This document shows positions 8,776 through 17,058 of a stretch of DNA of 20,623 bases, piece after piece; the stretch's first letter is position 1, and every line of letters begins with the position of its first letter. Position numbers and translations under genes: made by a program. The notes under the pieces were generated by a model, which made no database searches, was not told where the DNA came from, and saw nothing but the letters and a program-made list of their open reading frames with translations. Source of the stretch: an uncultured Kangiella sp. (GTDB lineage Bacteria > Pseudomonadota > Gammaproteobacteria > Enterobacterales > DSM-103792); contig CAMLKQ010000006.1 in assembly GCA_946480585.1 (NCBI GenBank), positions 1-20,623 on the forward strand, read 5' to 3'.

Positions 8776-10833
8776 TTAACGGCCAGGCAGCTTGAAGCCT
8801 GCGACCGAGCCTTTCAGTTCATCGGCCAGTTCCACCAGCTTGCCAATCTGCTGCGCCGTCACTTGGGTGCCGTGCAGCGTCTGGTTGGTGATTTCCTGAA
8901 TGACGTGCATCGTGTTCGAGACATGACCCGCCGACGCGGCTTGCTGACGCGCGGCGTTCGAGATGGTTTGAATCAATTCGGCCAAGTCGGCGGACACGCG
9001 CTCGATTTCTTCCAGTGCCACACCGGCGTCCTGCGCCAGCTTGGCCCCGCGCACCACTTCTGCGGTCGAGCTTTCCATCGAGATAACCGCTTCGTTGGTG
9101 TCCGTTTGAATGGTTTTCACCAGTGCCTCGATTCGCTTGGTCGCGTTCGAGGAACGTTCTGCAAGGCGCTGCACTTCGTCGGCCACGACCGCGAAGCCGC
9201 GGCCCGATTCACCGGCCATCGCCGCCTGAATCGCCGCGTTCAACGCCAGAATGTTGGTTTGGTCGGCGATGTCGTTAATCAGCGACACGATGTCACCGAT
9301 TTCCTGTGACGATTCACCCAGACGCTTGATTCGCTTCGAGGTCTCTTGAATCTGTTCACGAATCGTGTCCATGCCGCGGATGGTGTTGCGCACAACCTCG
9401 GCACCGTTCTTCGCGATTTGCACGGAGCGTTCCGCCACCTGGGCCGATTCGACCGCGTTGGCTGACACCTGCTCAATCGACACCGCCATTTCGTTAATCG
9501 CGGCTGAAGCGCCGGTAATTTCCTGCGCCTGGTTGCGCGAAGCTTGCGCCAGTTCGGTTGCAACCTGACGGGTTTCGTCGGTGGCGTTTGACACGCGTGC
9601 CACCGCGTTCTGTACCGTCGATACCAGGGTACGCAATTGGTCGATAGCGAAGTTCATCGAGTCGGCGATGGCGCCGGTGAAGTCTTCGGTAACGGTTGCG
9701 TTAACGGTCAGGTCACCGTCTGCCAAGTCGCCCATTTCGTCGAGCAGACGGATAATCGCCTGTTGGTTACGTTCGTTCTGCTGCTTCTCTTGCTCACGCT
9801 GCTCTTCGGCGAACGCGATACGCTGCTTCTCGGCGCGACGCTGCGAGATATACAACAGCACCAGCAGGATAACGACCAGGACACCGGCACCCGCGGAAAT
9901 CAGCGGGTTGCCCAGAATGCGCGTGTCACTCGACTGACGGAACGCGTTCGACAGGTTACGCGACAGGTCCAGCAGCTGGGTGGTTTGGGTGAACATCTTG
10001 TTCGAAGCTTCGTGCACCTTGAACAGCTCACCGGTCGACTGAATGATGTAGGACACGTTGTCCTTGACGCCGGTGAACATGGTGCTGATTTCGTTCAGCG
10101 CTTCGCGGGCTTCCTTGTTGGTGACCTGACGCACGCCCATGACGACGTCGCCGTCGAGCATACCGTTCAGGGTCTGGCCGAACAGGTCGACGTCGTGACC
10201 GAAGTTTTCTGCCGCGAGCGGCGCATCGTCACCACCGGCCAGCACTTTTTGAATCGAGCGGACGATACGTTCGGCGTACCAAATCTGGCGGGTACCCAGT
10301 CGGACCTGATCCTGCGGCGCGTCGTTTTCGACCAGGATGTCGGTCACTTTCTCGTATTCGAATTGCAGCTGCGGCACGTTCTGCGCCAGATCGGCGGCCA
10401 CGCCGTGCAGATCGAGCACGGTGTCCTTGGCTTTCAGAATGGTGTCGGCGTTGGTCTTGACCTCTTCCCAGAGCGCTTTGGTCTGGGCGATCTCGGCTTT
10501 CTGGATCTCCGGTGCGGCGGCTGGCAAACCGTCGCGCGGGTTGCCGTTGACCAGCTGATTGAACAGACCATCGAACTGGTTACGGACCTGCTCGAGCTGG
10601 GTAAACGCGGCTTCGTTACCCCGCGCCGCTTCCGACGAGTTTTTCGCCAGCTGCTGTGACAGCACCCGCAGCTCTTCCGCGCTTTGCACCCGCGTCACGT
10701 CGAAGTTGCTTTCGCGGAAACCCCAGTATGCGTTGGCACCACCCAGTACCAGCACGATGCCCAGGGTGGTCACCAGACCACCGATGCCGCTGCGCTGCTC
10801 AGTGCCCAAAGGCCCTTTCAATGGAGCATTCAT
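8776..10833 (-). CDS. pilJ: PilJ, methyl-accepting chemoreceptor of the Pil-Chp system
   Basis: This 685-residue inner-membrane receptor matches the PilJ family length (about 680). It has transmembrane helix 1 at about 16-37, a periplasmic helical sensor region, transmembrane helix 2 at about 311-329, a HAMP segment and a long cytoplasmic coiled coil. The signalling tip at about 505-560 reads [19 protein letters not shown] followed by AGESGRGF. The common chemoreceptor form is AIEAARAGE; the Gln and Met here are PilJ-like. There is no C-terminal tethering pentapeptide. In Pseudomonas, PilJ responds to surface contact and pilin and controls ChpA activity. A 77-base gap separates it from pilI. 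That gap holds a weak stem (tgaag 10874-10878 with cttca 10885-10889) but no terminator. A GGGAAAAAGA site precedes the ATG. Confidence 0.96.
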   Translation of the reverse strand: MNAPLKGPLGTEQRSGIGGLVTTLGIVLVLGGANAYWGFRESNFDVTRVQSAEELRVLSQQLAKNSSEAARGNEAAFTQLEQVRNQFDGLFNQLVNGNPRDGLPAAAPEIQKAEIAQTKALWEEVKTNADTILKAKDTVLDLHGVAADLAQNVPQLQFEYEKVTDILVENDAPQDQVRLGTRQIWYAERIVRSIQKVLAGGDDAPLAAENFGHDVDLFGQTLNGMLDGDVVMGVRQVTNKEAREALNEISTMFTGVKDNVSYIIQSTGELFKVHEASNKMFTQTTQLLDLSRNLSNAFRQSSDTRILGNPLISAGAGVLVVILLVLLYISQRRAEKQRIAFAEEQREQEKQQNERNQQAIIRLLDEMGDLADGDLTVNATVTEDFTGAIADSMNFAIDQLRTLVSTVQNAVARVSNATDETRQVATELAQASRNQAQEITGASAAINEMAVSIEQVSANAVESAQVAERSVQIAKNGAEVVRNTIRGMDTIREQIQETSKRIKRLGESSQEIGDIVSLINDIADQTNILALNAAIQAAMAGESGRGFAVVADEVQRLAERSSNATKRIEALVKTIQTDTNEAVISMESSTAEVVRGAKLAQDAGVALEEIERVSADLAELIQTISNAARQQAASAGHVSNTMHVIQEITNQTLHGTQVTAQQIGKLVELADELKGSVAGFKLPGR

Positions 10834-10910
10834 GTCTTTTTCCCGACTGCTTGTTGGTGTGGTTTACAACGCCTGAAGCACAAACTTCAACGCGCGCCTC
10901 AAGTACTAAA

Positions 10911-11453
10911 TCAAAGAGCTATCTGCTTGAAACTGGCGTGACGGCTCAGCGTTTGCGGGCTGAATACCGGCCACAGGTTTTCGTCCCGGCTGAACGCGCC
11001 GAGCACAAACGGTCGCAGCGCTTCGTCGATATCACCGGGGGAGTCTTGCCGTTGTTCCGGCGTGAAGTGCTGCAGACCGAGTACATCGTCAACAATGATG
11101 CCGATCTGGTTTTGATCCTGGTTGACCACGAGGACACGCTGACGCTTGCCGACGGCGCCCTGACGACGACCGAAGAACATCGGCAAATCGGCGATCGGCA
11201 CCAGCGAACCGCGGACGTTGGCTACGCCGCGCAGCCACGCTCTCGCCCCGGGCACTTTGGTGACGGTAGGCAAGTGCAGAATTTCCGTCACTTCACCGAG
11301 CGGCGCCACCATGCGGACACCATTCAGGATGAACGCGACACCGCTCCAGCCGTCGCCCTGTTCGTCCATGCGCGGTGCGTTGCTCGCACCGCCCTGACGA
11401 CAGCGAACGTCAAGATCGGCAAGAACCAGATACGGGTCGACGGCAGTGCTCAT
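10911..11453 (-). CDS. pilI: PilI, CheW-like coupling protein
   Basis: This 180-residue soluble adaptor is predicted to link PilJ to ChpA. A CheW-type fold spans about residues 35-165, with recognisable stretches such as VAPLGEVTEIL, RGVANVRGSLVPIADL and IGIIVDDVLGL. About 35 residues precede the fold, and the length is typical for PilI. Its ATG shares one base with the pilH stop (a TGATG junction), so the two are probably translationally coupled. Its place between pilH and pilJ is the conserved pilGHIJK order. Confidence 0.94.
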   Translation of the reverse strand: MSTAVDPYLVLADLDVRCRQGGASNAPRMDEQGDGWSGVAFILNGVRMVAPLGEVTEILHLPTVTKVPGARAWLRGVANVRGSLVPIADLPMFFGRRQGAVGKRQRVLVVNQDQNQIGIIVDDVLGLQHFTPEQRQDSPGDIDEALRPFVLGAFSRDENLWPVFSPQTLSRHASFKQIAL

Positions 11454-11821
11454 CAGCCTTGTCCGAGCAGGGATTTGAGCGTGGTCATCAGGGCCTTTTC
11501 CGACACCGGCTTGGTCAGGTAATCACGGGCGCCTTGCTTGAGGCCCCAGAGCCGGTCGGTTTCCTGATCCTTGGTGGTGACGATGATGATCGGGATATGG
11601 GCGGTTTCCGGATCCTTGCTGAGCTGGCGGGTGGCCTGGAAGCCATTCAGCTCCGGCATGACCACGTCCATCAGCACCAGATCCGGTTTCTTTTCTTTGC
11701 ACACTTTGACGCCGAGTGCGCCGTTTTCTGCCGTGATGACGCTGTGACCGTTCTTCTCCAGCATCTCGCGCAGCAGATGGGTTTCAGTCGGCGAATCGTC
11801 GACGATCAGTACTTGTGCCAT
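11453..11821 (-). CDS. pilH: PilH, single-domain response regulator
   Basis: This 122-residue CheY-like protein is a lone receiver with Asp8/Asp9 (LIVDDSP), phosphoacceptor Asp52 (LVLMDVVMP), the Thr pair at 82-83 and Lys104 (LTKP). It has no output domain. In Pseudomonas, PilH is linked to pilus retraction and may act as a phosphate sink for ChpA. A GGGG-containing ribosome site lies just upstream of the ATG. The 69-base gap to pilG contains a 5-bp GC stem (CCGCC/GGCGG) without a T-run, so I see no terminator there. Confidence 0.95.
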   Translation of the reverse strand: MAQVLIVDDSPTETHLLREMLEKNGHSVITAENGALGVKVCKEKKPDLVLMDVVMPELNGFQATRQLSKDPETAHIPIIIVTTKDQETDRLWGLKQGARDYLTKPVSEKALMTTLKSLLGQG

Positions 11822-11890
11822 GGAACTACCCCTTTACCAATTTGCTGCCGCCACAATCGGCGGTCTTACTGCAAAAACAATTCAGAAAAA

Positions 11891-12289
11891 TCAGTGTGTG
11901 GCGCGCGCATCAACCACGTGGCGCTGGATAGCGCCAAGCAATTCATCGCGTGAAAACGGTTTGGTCAGATACTGATCGGAGCCGACGATGCGGCCTTTCG
12001 CTTTGTCGAACAGACCGTCTTTCGAACTCAGCATGATCACCGGCGTTTCTTTGAACGTGCGGTTGCGTTTGATCAGCGAGCAGGTTTGGTAGCCGTCGAG
12101 ACGCGGCATCATGATGTCGACAAAAATGATGTCCGGACGGTGGTCGGCAATTTTCGCCAACGCGTCAAAACCATCGACGGCCGTGATGACTTCGCAACCG
12201 ACTTTCTTCAACAGCGTTTCGGCAGTACGCCGGATGGTTTTGCTGTCATCAATGATCATGGCCTTGAGGCCGCTGAAATCCGCTTCCAT
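11891..12289 (-). CDS. pilG: PilG, single-domain response regulator
   Basis: This 132-residue CheY-like receiver is the first gene of the cluster. Key residues are Asp14/Asp15 (IIDDS), phosphoacceptor Asp58 (IIFVDIMMP), Ser88 and Lys110 (LTKPF). In Pseudomonas, phosphorylated PilG promotes pilus extension and cAMP synthesis through CyaB and FimV. The ATG is preceded by GGAG and GAAGG motifs. It is transcribed divergently from gshB, with 207 bases between the two starts. Confidence 0.95.
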   Translation of the reverse strand: MEADFSGLKAMIIDDSKTIRRTAETLLKKVGCEVITAVDGFDALAKIADHRPDIIFVDIMMPRLDGYQTCSLIKRNRTFKETPVIMLSSKDGLFDKAKGRIVGSDQYLTKPFSRDELLGAIQRHVVDARATH

Positions 12290-12366
12290 CGCCTTCGGTT
12301 CTCCGCCTGGCTGGCTGCTACGGTCAAAATGGGCTCGGGACGGACACGCCCCCTACCCTGCTTTTT

Positions 12367-12372
12367 ATCATA
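12367..12372 (-). promoter_or_regulatory. Candidate -10 box for the pilG operon
   Basis: On the minus strand this reads TATGAT, one base from the sigma-70 consensus, about 78 bases upstream of the pilG start. No good -35 hexamer lies 16-18 bases upstream; that place is occupied by the inverted repeat at 12383-12405. A weak -35 covered by a palindrome would fit an activator-dependent or repressible promoter, but this is inference. Confidence 0.35.
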
Positions 12373-12382
12373 GGCTCCTGGT

Positions 12383-12405
12383 CCGGCCAAGCCGGATTTG
12401 GCCGG
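12383..12405. promoter_or_regulatory. Perfect 8-bp inverted repeat between pilG and gshB
   Basis: The arms CCGGCCAA (12383-12390) and TTGGCCGG (12398-12405) are separated by 7 bases. The repeat lies at the -35 position of the candidate pilG promoter and about 56 bases upstream of the candidate gshB -10. It could be an operator or a stem-loop in a transcript. No T-run follows on either strand, so a standard terminator is unlikely. Confidence 0.5.
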
Positions 12406-12460
12406 TCAGTGAAGGAGTTAGCGAATAAAGTTCAGACAAGCCTTAAGTCCGGCTTCTGGC

Positions 12461-12466
12461 TACAAT
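12461..12466 (+). promoter_or_regulatory. Candidate -10 box for gshB
   Basis: The hexamer TACAAT lies 31 bases upstream of the gshB ATG. No convincing -35 is visible. A strong ribosome site, AAGGAAAG at 12482-12489, follows and fixes the gshB start at 12497. Confidence 0.35.
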
Positions 12467-12496
12467 CCGGCAACCCTTACCAAGGAAAGTCTAGTC

Positions 12497-13441
12497 ATGT
12501 CCCGGCGACTTGGCGTGGTCATGGACCCGATCGCGCAGATAAATATCAAAAAGGACACCAGCTTCGCCTTGCTGCTGGCGGCCCAGGCACGCGGCTGGTC
12601 ATTGGTCTATTTCGAACAGTCCGACCTCTACTTGCTGAATGGCAAGGCTTACGGCCGCGGCCGGCCACTGACCGTGCGCGACGATCCCGCCGGCTGGTAT
12701 GCGCTCGGCGAGCCAGTGGAAGCGCCACTGGCGACGCAGCTGGATCTGCTGCTGATGCGCAAAGACCCGCCGTTCGATCAGGAATACCTGTACAGCACCT
12801 ACTTATTGGAACTGGCCGAAGCCGACGGCCTGCGCGTCATCAACCGGCCGGCCAGTATTCGCGACGCCAACGAGAAGTTGTACGCGGCCTGGTTTCCGCA
12901 GTGCACCCCGCCGACCCTGGTCAGCCGCGACATGGCGCGCATCCGCGGTTTTCTGGCTGAACATGGCCGGATCGTGGTCAAGCCGCTCGACGGCATGGGC
13001 GGCACCGGCGTGTTCCGCATCGATCAGGGCGACCCGAACACCGGCTCGATTCTGGAAACGCTGACCCAGCGCGGCCAGCAGACCATCATGGCGCAGCGCT
13101 TCATTCCGGAAATCAGTGCCGGCGACAAACGTATCCTGATCCTGAACGGCAAGGTTATCGACCACTGCCTGGCCCGGATCCCGGCGGCCGGCGAGGCGCG
13201 CGGCAATCTGGCGGCTGGCGGCAAGGGCGTGGTTCAGCCGATCACCAGCAAAGACCGCTGGATCGCCGAGCAAATTGCACCGAAATTGCTGGAAAAAGGG
13301 CTCATCTTCGTCGGAATTGACGTCATCGGTGAATATCTGACCGAAATCAACGTGACCAGCCCGACCTGCCTGCGCGAAATTGCCGCCGCCACCGGCCGCG
13401 ATCTCGCCGGCGAGTTTCTGGCCGGGCTCGGGTTCGATTGA
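12497..13441 (+). CDS. gshB: Glutathione synthetase
   Basis: This 314-residue cytosolic enzyme joins gamma-glutamylcysteine and glycine with ATP, the second step of glutathione synthesis. The length matches the bacterial family. Family motifs are present: the N-terminal VVMDPI, MRKDPPFD (87-94), the ATP-grasp segment VKPLDGMGG (161-169), the EARGNLAAGG loop (233-242), an Asp in GIDVIG near 275 and TEINVTSPT (282-290). The start has a clear AAGGAAAG site. gshB adjacent to and divergent from pilG is a conserved arrangement in Pseudomonas relatives. Its stop overlaps a possible TTG start of the next gene. Confidence 0.97.
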   Translation: MSRRLGVVMDPIAQINIKKDTSFALLLAAQARGWSLVYFEQSDLYLLNGKAYGRGRPLTVRDDPAGWYALGEPVEAPLATQLDLLLMRKDPPFDQEYLYSTYLLELAEADGLRVINRPASIRDANEKLYAAWFPQCTPPTLVSRDMARIRGFLAEHGRIVVKPLDGMGGTGVFRIDQGDPNTGSILETLTQRGQQTIMAQRFIPEISAGDKRILILNGKVIDHCLARIPAAGEARGNLAAGGKGVVQPITSKDRWIAEQIAPKLLEKGLIFVGIDVIGEYLTEINVTSPTCLREIAAATGRDLAGEFLAGLGFD

Positions 13442-13455
13442 ATCGGGACGCCGCC

Positions 13456-14481
13456 ATGGCCGCTCGTTCTTTCGCCCGCCACGCCGGCCTGCTGGTTCTG
13501 GTGGCACTGGTCGGCTGCGAGCCAGCCCCGGTCCAGCAGACCCGATTGCAGCATTTCGGTACCGAAATCGAGATCAAGCTGCCGGACACCAGCGAAGCCC
13601 GAGCCCGGGAAATCTTTCAGCGGCTCGATGCCTCGCTGGCCAATTGGCACCGGCGCTGGCACGCCTGGCAACCGTCCGAGCTGACTGCCCTCAACGCCGC
13701 GCTCGCCCGCGGCGAAACGGTACCGATCGCGGCCGATCTGGCCGGACTGCTGCAACGCAGCCAGCACTACAGCGCGCAAAGTGACGGCCTGTTCAATCCG
13801 GGCCTCGGCCGCCGACTGGCCGATTGGGGCTTCCAGGCCGCCGATCCGACGGCACTACAACCGGCCCCGGCCGCCATCGACCCGAACCGGCTGCCGTCAA
13901 TGCAGGCGCTGACCATCGCCGACAACCGGGCGAGCAGCAGCCAACCGGATCTGCAGCTGGATCTCGGCGGCATTGGCAAAGGCTATGCGCTCAATGCCCT
14001 GCTGGCGGATCTGCGTGGTCACCGGATTCCAAGTGCGTTTATCAATCTGGGCGGCGACATCGGCGTGCTCGGCGATTTCCACGGCCGGCCGTGGAAGATC
14101 GGCATCCTCGCCGGACCGGAACAGGTGATCGCCGCCATCGAACTGCGCCACGGCGAGATGGCATTCAGCTCCGGCGACTACGCCCGCCGGCACAGCACTG
14201 ATGATGGCGGCAGCGCTCACCACATTCTCGATCCGCGCACCGGCAACCCGGCGCGCGGCAACCGCGCCGCCACCGTCATCGGTCACGACGGCGAGCAACT
14301 GCAAGTCGCCAGCAAGGTATTGCTCATCGCCGGCAACGACTGGCGGCGCTATGCCGACACCCTGGCGACGCCACTGGCACTCGTGGTCAATGAACAAGGC
14401 GTGATCGAAGTCACCGAAGCGCTGGCGCTTCGCCTTGAGGCCGAGCCAAGCGAACGCGCAAAATGGCGGCTGGTTCCGTGA
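13456..14481 (+). CDS. ApbE-like FAD:protein FMN transferase family lipoprotein, divergent metal site
   Basis: This protein resembles ApbE, which moves FMN from FAD onto Thr of target proteins in the periplasm. With ATG 13456 it has 341 residues and a lipoprotein signal ending LVALVGC (Cys21). A TTG at 13438, overlapping the gshB stop, would add six residues. Family marks are DGLFNPGLGRRLADWGF, DLGGIGKGYAL (from Asp169), INLGGDI and HILDPRTGNPA (from His256). The segment that usually reads A-D-A-x-[AS]-T here reads L-Q-V-A-S-K (Gln283, Lys287). The metal-binding Asp and Thr therefore appear replaced, and activity is uncertain. The gene sits between gshB and the tonB-like gene, where Pseudomonas has none. 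The only spacing to gshB is 14 bases, so it is probably co-transcribed. It might bind flavin without full transferase activity. Confidence 0.85.
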   Translation: MAARSFARHAGLLVLVALVGCEPAPVQQTRLQHFGTEIEIKLPDTSEARAREIFQRLDASLANWHRRWHAWQPSELTALNAALARGETVPIAADLAGLLQRSQHYSAQSDGLFNPGLGRRLADWGFQAADPTALQPAPAAIDPNRLPSMQALTIADNRASSSQPDLQLDLGGIGKGYALNALLADLRGHRIPSAFINLGGDIGVLGDFHGRPWKIGILAGPEQVIAAIELRHGEMAFSSGDYARRHSTDDGGSAHHILDPRTGNPARGNRAATVIGHDGEQLQVASKVLLIAGNDWRRYADTLATPLALVVNEQGVIEVTEALALRLEAEPSERAKWRLVP

Positions 14482-14532
14482 ACCGTTTGCCGCTGTTCCT
14501 TTTTTAAGCACCCGTTGAGTCCTGCCATTGCC

Positions 14533-15426
14533 ATGAATACCGCTGTCGCCCCTGCCTTAGCCGAAAGCCCGCAACCCGGTACTGCCGACCGGATGGCGTT
14601 TTCGGTGTTTCTGGCGGCCGCTGTGCATGCCTTGATTTTGTTCGGCATTGGCTTTGTCGCGCCGGAACTGCTCGATCCGAAAAAACCGATCACGCTCGAT
14701 GTGATCCTCGCCTCCGACTACAACGAGAAAAAACCCGAGAAAGCCGACTTCCTCGCCCAGGCCAATCAGGAAGGTGGCGGCACCAGCAAAACCGCCAAGC
14801 CACCGCGCAGCACCAGTCAGGCCCAAATGCCGGCACCGGATCCGCGCCCGACCATGCAACCGATGCAAGGCGGTGCCGTGCCACAAACCGCCAAACAGCG
14901 CGCCATCACCGCCAGCAAGAGTGATCACCAACAGGCGGCGCACGACGCAACGGCCGAAGTGCAACCGACCGAACAAACTATCGATGCGCTGACCATGGTC
15001 GAGCGCAGCCTGCAAATCGCCGCGCTCGAAGCTGAACTCGCCGAACAGGCCGAACGCGAAGCGCGCGAACCGAAACGACGCAATGTCTCGCCGAGCACCG
15101 CCAGCGCCGAAGACGCCGTTTACCTCGATGCCTGGCGGCGCAAGATCGAGCGCATCGGCAATCTGAATTATCCGGATGAGGCGCGCCGACGCGCGCTGTT
15201 CGGTGAGCTGATTCTGCGTGTCGACGTCAACGTCGATGGCACCGTGCGCGATGTCCGGGTGTTGCAATCGTCCGGCCATCGCGTGCTCGACGACGCGGCC
15301 AAGCGCATCGTCCGGTTGGCGGCGCCGTTCGCACCGCTGCCGCCGGAAGTGCGCAAGAACACCGACATCCTGCAGATCATCCGCACCTGGCGCTTCGAGC
15401 CCGGTAATGGATTCAGCGCCCAATGA
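14533..15426 (+). CDS. tonB: TonB-like energy transducer (TonB3 synteny)
   Basis: This 297-residue protein is anchored in the inner membrane by one helix at about 21-41, which carries a His (His32) as TonB proteins usually do. A polar, Lys/Gln/Pro-containing periplasmic region follows, with a charged helix (EAELAEQAEREARE) near 160-180. A C-terminal TonB domain starts at about residue 197 and includes NYPDEARRRALFGELILRV and a final TWRFEP strand. TonB proteins pass proton-motive energy to outer-membrane receptors. Position between gshB and yqgE matches P. aeruginosa tonB3 (PA0406), which is linked to twitching motility. No exbB or exbD lies nearby. The ATG at 14533 is preferred over a TTG at 14515. 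The stop overlaps the yqgE start as ATGA. Confidence 0.88.
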   Translation: MNTAVAPALAESPQPGTADRMAFSVFLAAAVHALILFGIGFVAPELLDPKKPITLDVILASDYNEKKPEKADFLAQANQEGGGTSKTAKPPRSTSQAQMPAPDPRPTMQPMQGGAVPQTAKQRAITASKSDHQQAAHDATAEVQPTEQTIDALTMVERSLQIAALEAELAEQAEREAREPKRRNVSPSTASAEDAVYLDAWRRKIERIGNLNYPDEARRRALFGELILRVDVNVDGTVRDVRVLQSSGHRVLDDAAKRIVRLAAPFAPLPPEVRKNTDILQIIRTWRFEPGNGFSAQ

Positions 15427-15989
15427 GTTCGCACACGCCGCAATCGTTTGCCAATCATTTTCTGATCGCCATGCCGGCGCTCGATGATCCGAATTTCGAG
15501 CGCAGCGTTACCTGGATCTGCGAGCACAACGCTGACGGCGCCATGGGCATCGTCATCAATCGCCCGTCCGATGTGTCGCTCGGCGAACTGTATGCGCATC
15601 TGGCGCTGCCGATCAGCACCCGCGACACCGAGCAACCGGTGCTGGTCGGCGGCCCGGTGCAAACCGATCGCGGTTTTGTCGTGCACCGTCCGGGCTCGGC
15701 CTGGATCAGCACCTGGAATGTCAGCGACGCCGCCAGCCTGACCACCTCGAAGGACGTGCTGCAAGCGATGGCGCAAGGCGTGGGTCCACGTGATGCGTTC
15801 ATCGCGCTCGGTTATGCCGGCTGGGGCGCCGGCCAACTGGAACAGGAACTGCTCGACAACGCCTGGCTGACGGTGCCCGCCGATGCGCGCATCCTGTTCG
15901 ATGTGCCGTACGACCAACGCTGGAACGAAGCCGCAAAACTGATCGGTATCGATATCAGCCTGCTGTCGGGTGCCGCCGGTCATGGCTGA
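15423..15989 (+). CDS. yqgE: YqgE/AlgH family protein (UPF0301)
   Basis: This 188-residue soluble protein has the family pattern: FLIAMPALDDPNFERSVTWIC at the N-terminus, GAMGIVINRP, VLVGGPVQTDRGFVVH and GYAGWGAGQLEQEL. The length matches the family. The biochemical role of YqgE/AlgH is not established; in Pseudomonas it was named for an effect on alginate gene expression. It is translationally coupled on both sides: its ATG overlaps the tonB stop (ATGA) and its 3' end overlaps the next gene by 8 bases. Confidence 0.95.
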   Translation: MSSHTPQSFANHFLIAMPALDDPNFERSVTWICEHNADGAMGIVINRPSDVSLGELYAHLALPISTRDTEQPVLVGGPVQTDRGFVVHRPGSAWISTWNVSDAASLTTSKDVLQAMAQGVGPRDAFIALGYAGWGAGQLEQELLDNAWLTVPADARILFDVPYDQRWNEAAKLIGIDISLLSGAAGHG

Positions 15990-17058
15990 GCGCAACCGCC
16001 GCCGTTGGCTGATCGCACTTTTGCTGCTTGCCGTGCCGTTATCGATTTGGCTGCTGCTGGACAACGCGTTTCGGGCACCGGATGTGGTGCCGGTGCTGGA
16101 ACAGGCGGAGCATCGCGCCGATGTTCGTGCCGCAACCGACGCAAACGGTAAGCCATCACTGAATCAGACGTCGGTTGCTGATGCAGTGACGGCCACCGCA
16201 ACCGAAGACAGCGCCGCGCCGATTGATTGCAGCGACCCCGCCCAAGCCAAGGCCGAGTTGCTGGATCGTTTTGATCGCAGTTTCGGCCGGGAACTGACCG
16301 AGTTGTTTCTGTCCGGTGCGGCCGATTGGCATGAGCGCCATCCGCCGGACATCAGCCAGAGCTGGGACAAATCGGATCCGAACGGCGTCAATGCCCCCGC
16401 CACCTACAATGCCTACACCAACGAAATGCTGCGCACCACCGCCGACAATGGCGACGTGCTGGCCGCCGCACTCTATGGCGCGCGACTGGCTGCAGAATAT
16501 TTGCGCGGTGATGGCAGCAGTGACGAAGCGACCATGCGCGAACAACTGGCGCTGGCCGAACGCTACTTGCAACAAGGCGTGCAGGGGCGTGTCAGCGGCT
16601 CACTCGGATTTCTGTGGCAGATCGCCGAATTCCGGGTCAACCGCGAGCGCAAGTGGGATGAAAAGAGCCGGCAACCCAGTTTCCCCAATCGGGATGCGGT
16701 GATCGAGCTGCATGCCCGGACCTTGCTGAACCAGATGTACGGTACCTTTGAAGAGCGCATCATGGCGCATGCCATGTTGCTGCCCAATGCGGGCCCGCTG
16801 TTGCCGCCGCTGGACAACGCCGCGGAGCGCGAACAAGCGTTGAACCGCGCCAAGCAGCTGCGACAACCGCTTCAACAATTGTCAATCGCACGCAGTGAGG
16901 CCGAGCAACGCGCCGAGAACGCTGCGGTCGCGTTGATCAGCAAAATGTCGGCGCAAGCCAATTTGATCGAAAACTTGCGTTGCCAGGACGGCCGTGAACT
17001 GAACAGCGTGCTGCCCGAGAACACCCTCGATGAACTGCTGGAGCGCTACAAGCAATGA
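15982..17058 (+). CDS. Unknown membrane-anchored protein between yqgE and ruvX
   Basis: I do not recognise this 358-residue protein. It starts MAERNRRRW, followed by a hydrophobic segment (about residues 9-27) and a short linker. It is therefore probably a type II inner-membrane protein with a periplasmic domain, or less likely a secreted one. The rest is soluble and largely helical. A stretch near residues 150-215 (Ala-rich, with ALYGARLAAEYLRG and LAERYLQQGVQG) faintly recalls Sel1/TPR-like helical repeats, but I cannot confirm this. A GTG at 15970 is an alternative start. The gene overlaps yqgE by 8 bases and ruvX by 4 bases (ATGA), so it is expressed with them. Pseudomonas has no gene at this place. 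Confidence 0.8.
   Translation: MAERNRRRWLIALLLLAVPLSIWLLLDNAFRAPDVVPVLEQAEHRADVRAATDANGKPSLNQTSVADAVTATATEDSAAPIDCSDPAQAKAELLDRFDRSFGRELTELFLSGAADWHERHPPDISQSWDKSDPNGVNAPATYNAYTNEMLRTTADNGDVLAAALYGARLAAEYLRGDGSSDEATMREQLALAERYLQQGVQGRVSGSLGFLWQIAEFRVNRERKWDEKSRQPSFPNRDAVIELHARTLLNQMYGTFEERIMAHAMLLPNAGPLLPPLDNAAEREQALNRAKQLRQPLQQLSIARSEAEQRAENAAVALISKMSAQANLIENLRCQDGRELNSVLPENTLDELLERYKQ

Noticed and set aside
9637..10659. 340-codon plus-strand open frame
   Set aside because: It is antisense to pilJ, whose receptor motifs and membrane helices are clear.
11840..11865. Stem CCGCC/GGCGG in the pilG-pilH gap as a terminator
   Set aside because: It has only 5 bp and no T-run, and the flanking genes belong to one conserved operon.
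12409..12960. Plus-strand frame with AAGGAG nearby, starting before gshB
   Set aside because: It overlaps gshB in another frame, its product is Arg/Gly-rich, and gshB has a full set of family motifs and its own ribosome site.
14495..14512. T-run after the apbE-like gene as an intrinsic terminator
   Set aside because: No stable stem precedes the T-run, so termination here is not supported.
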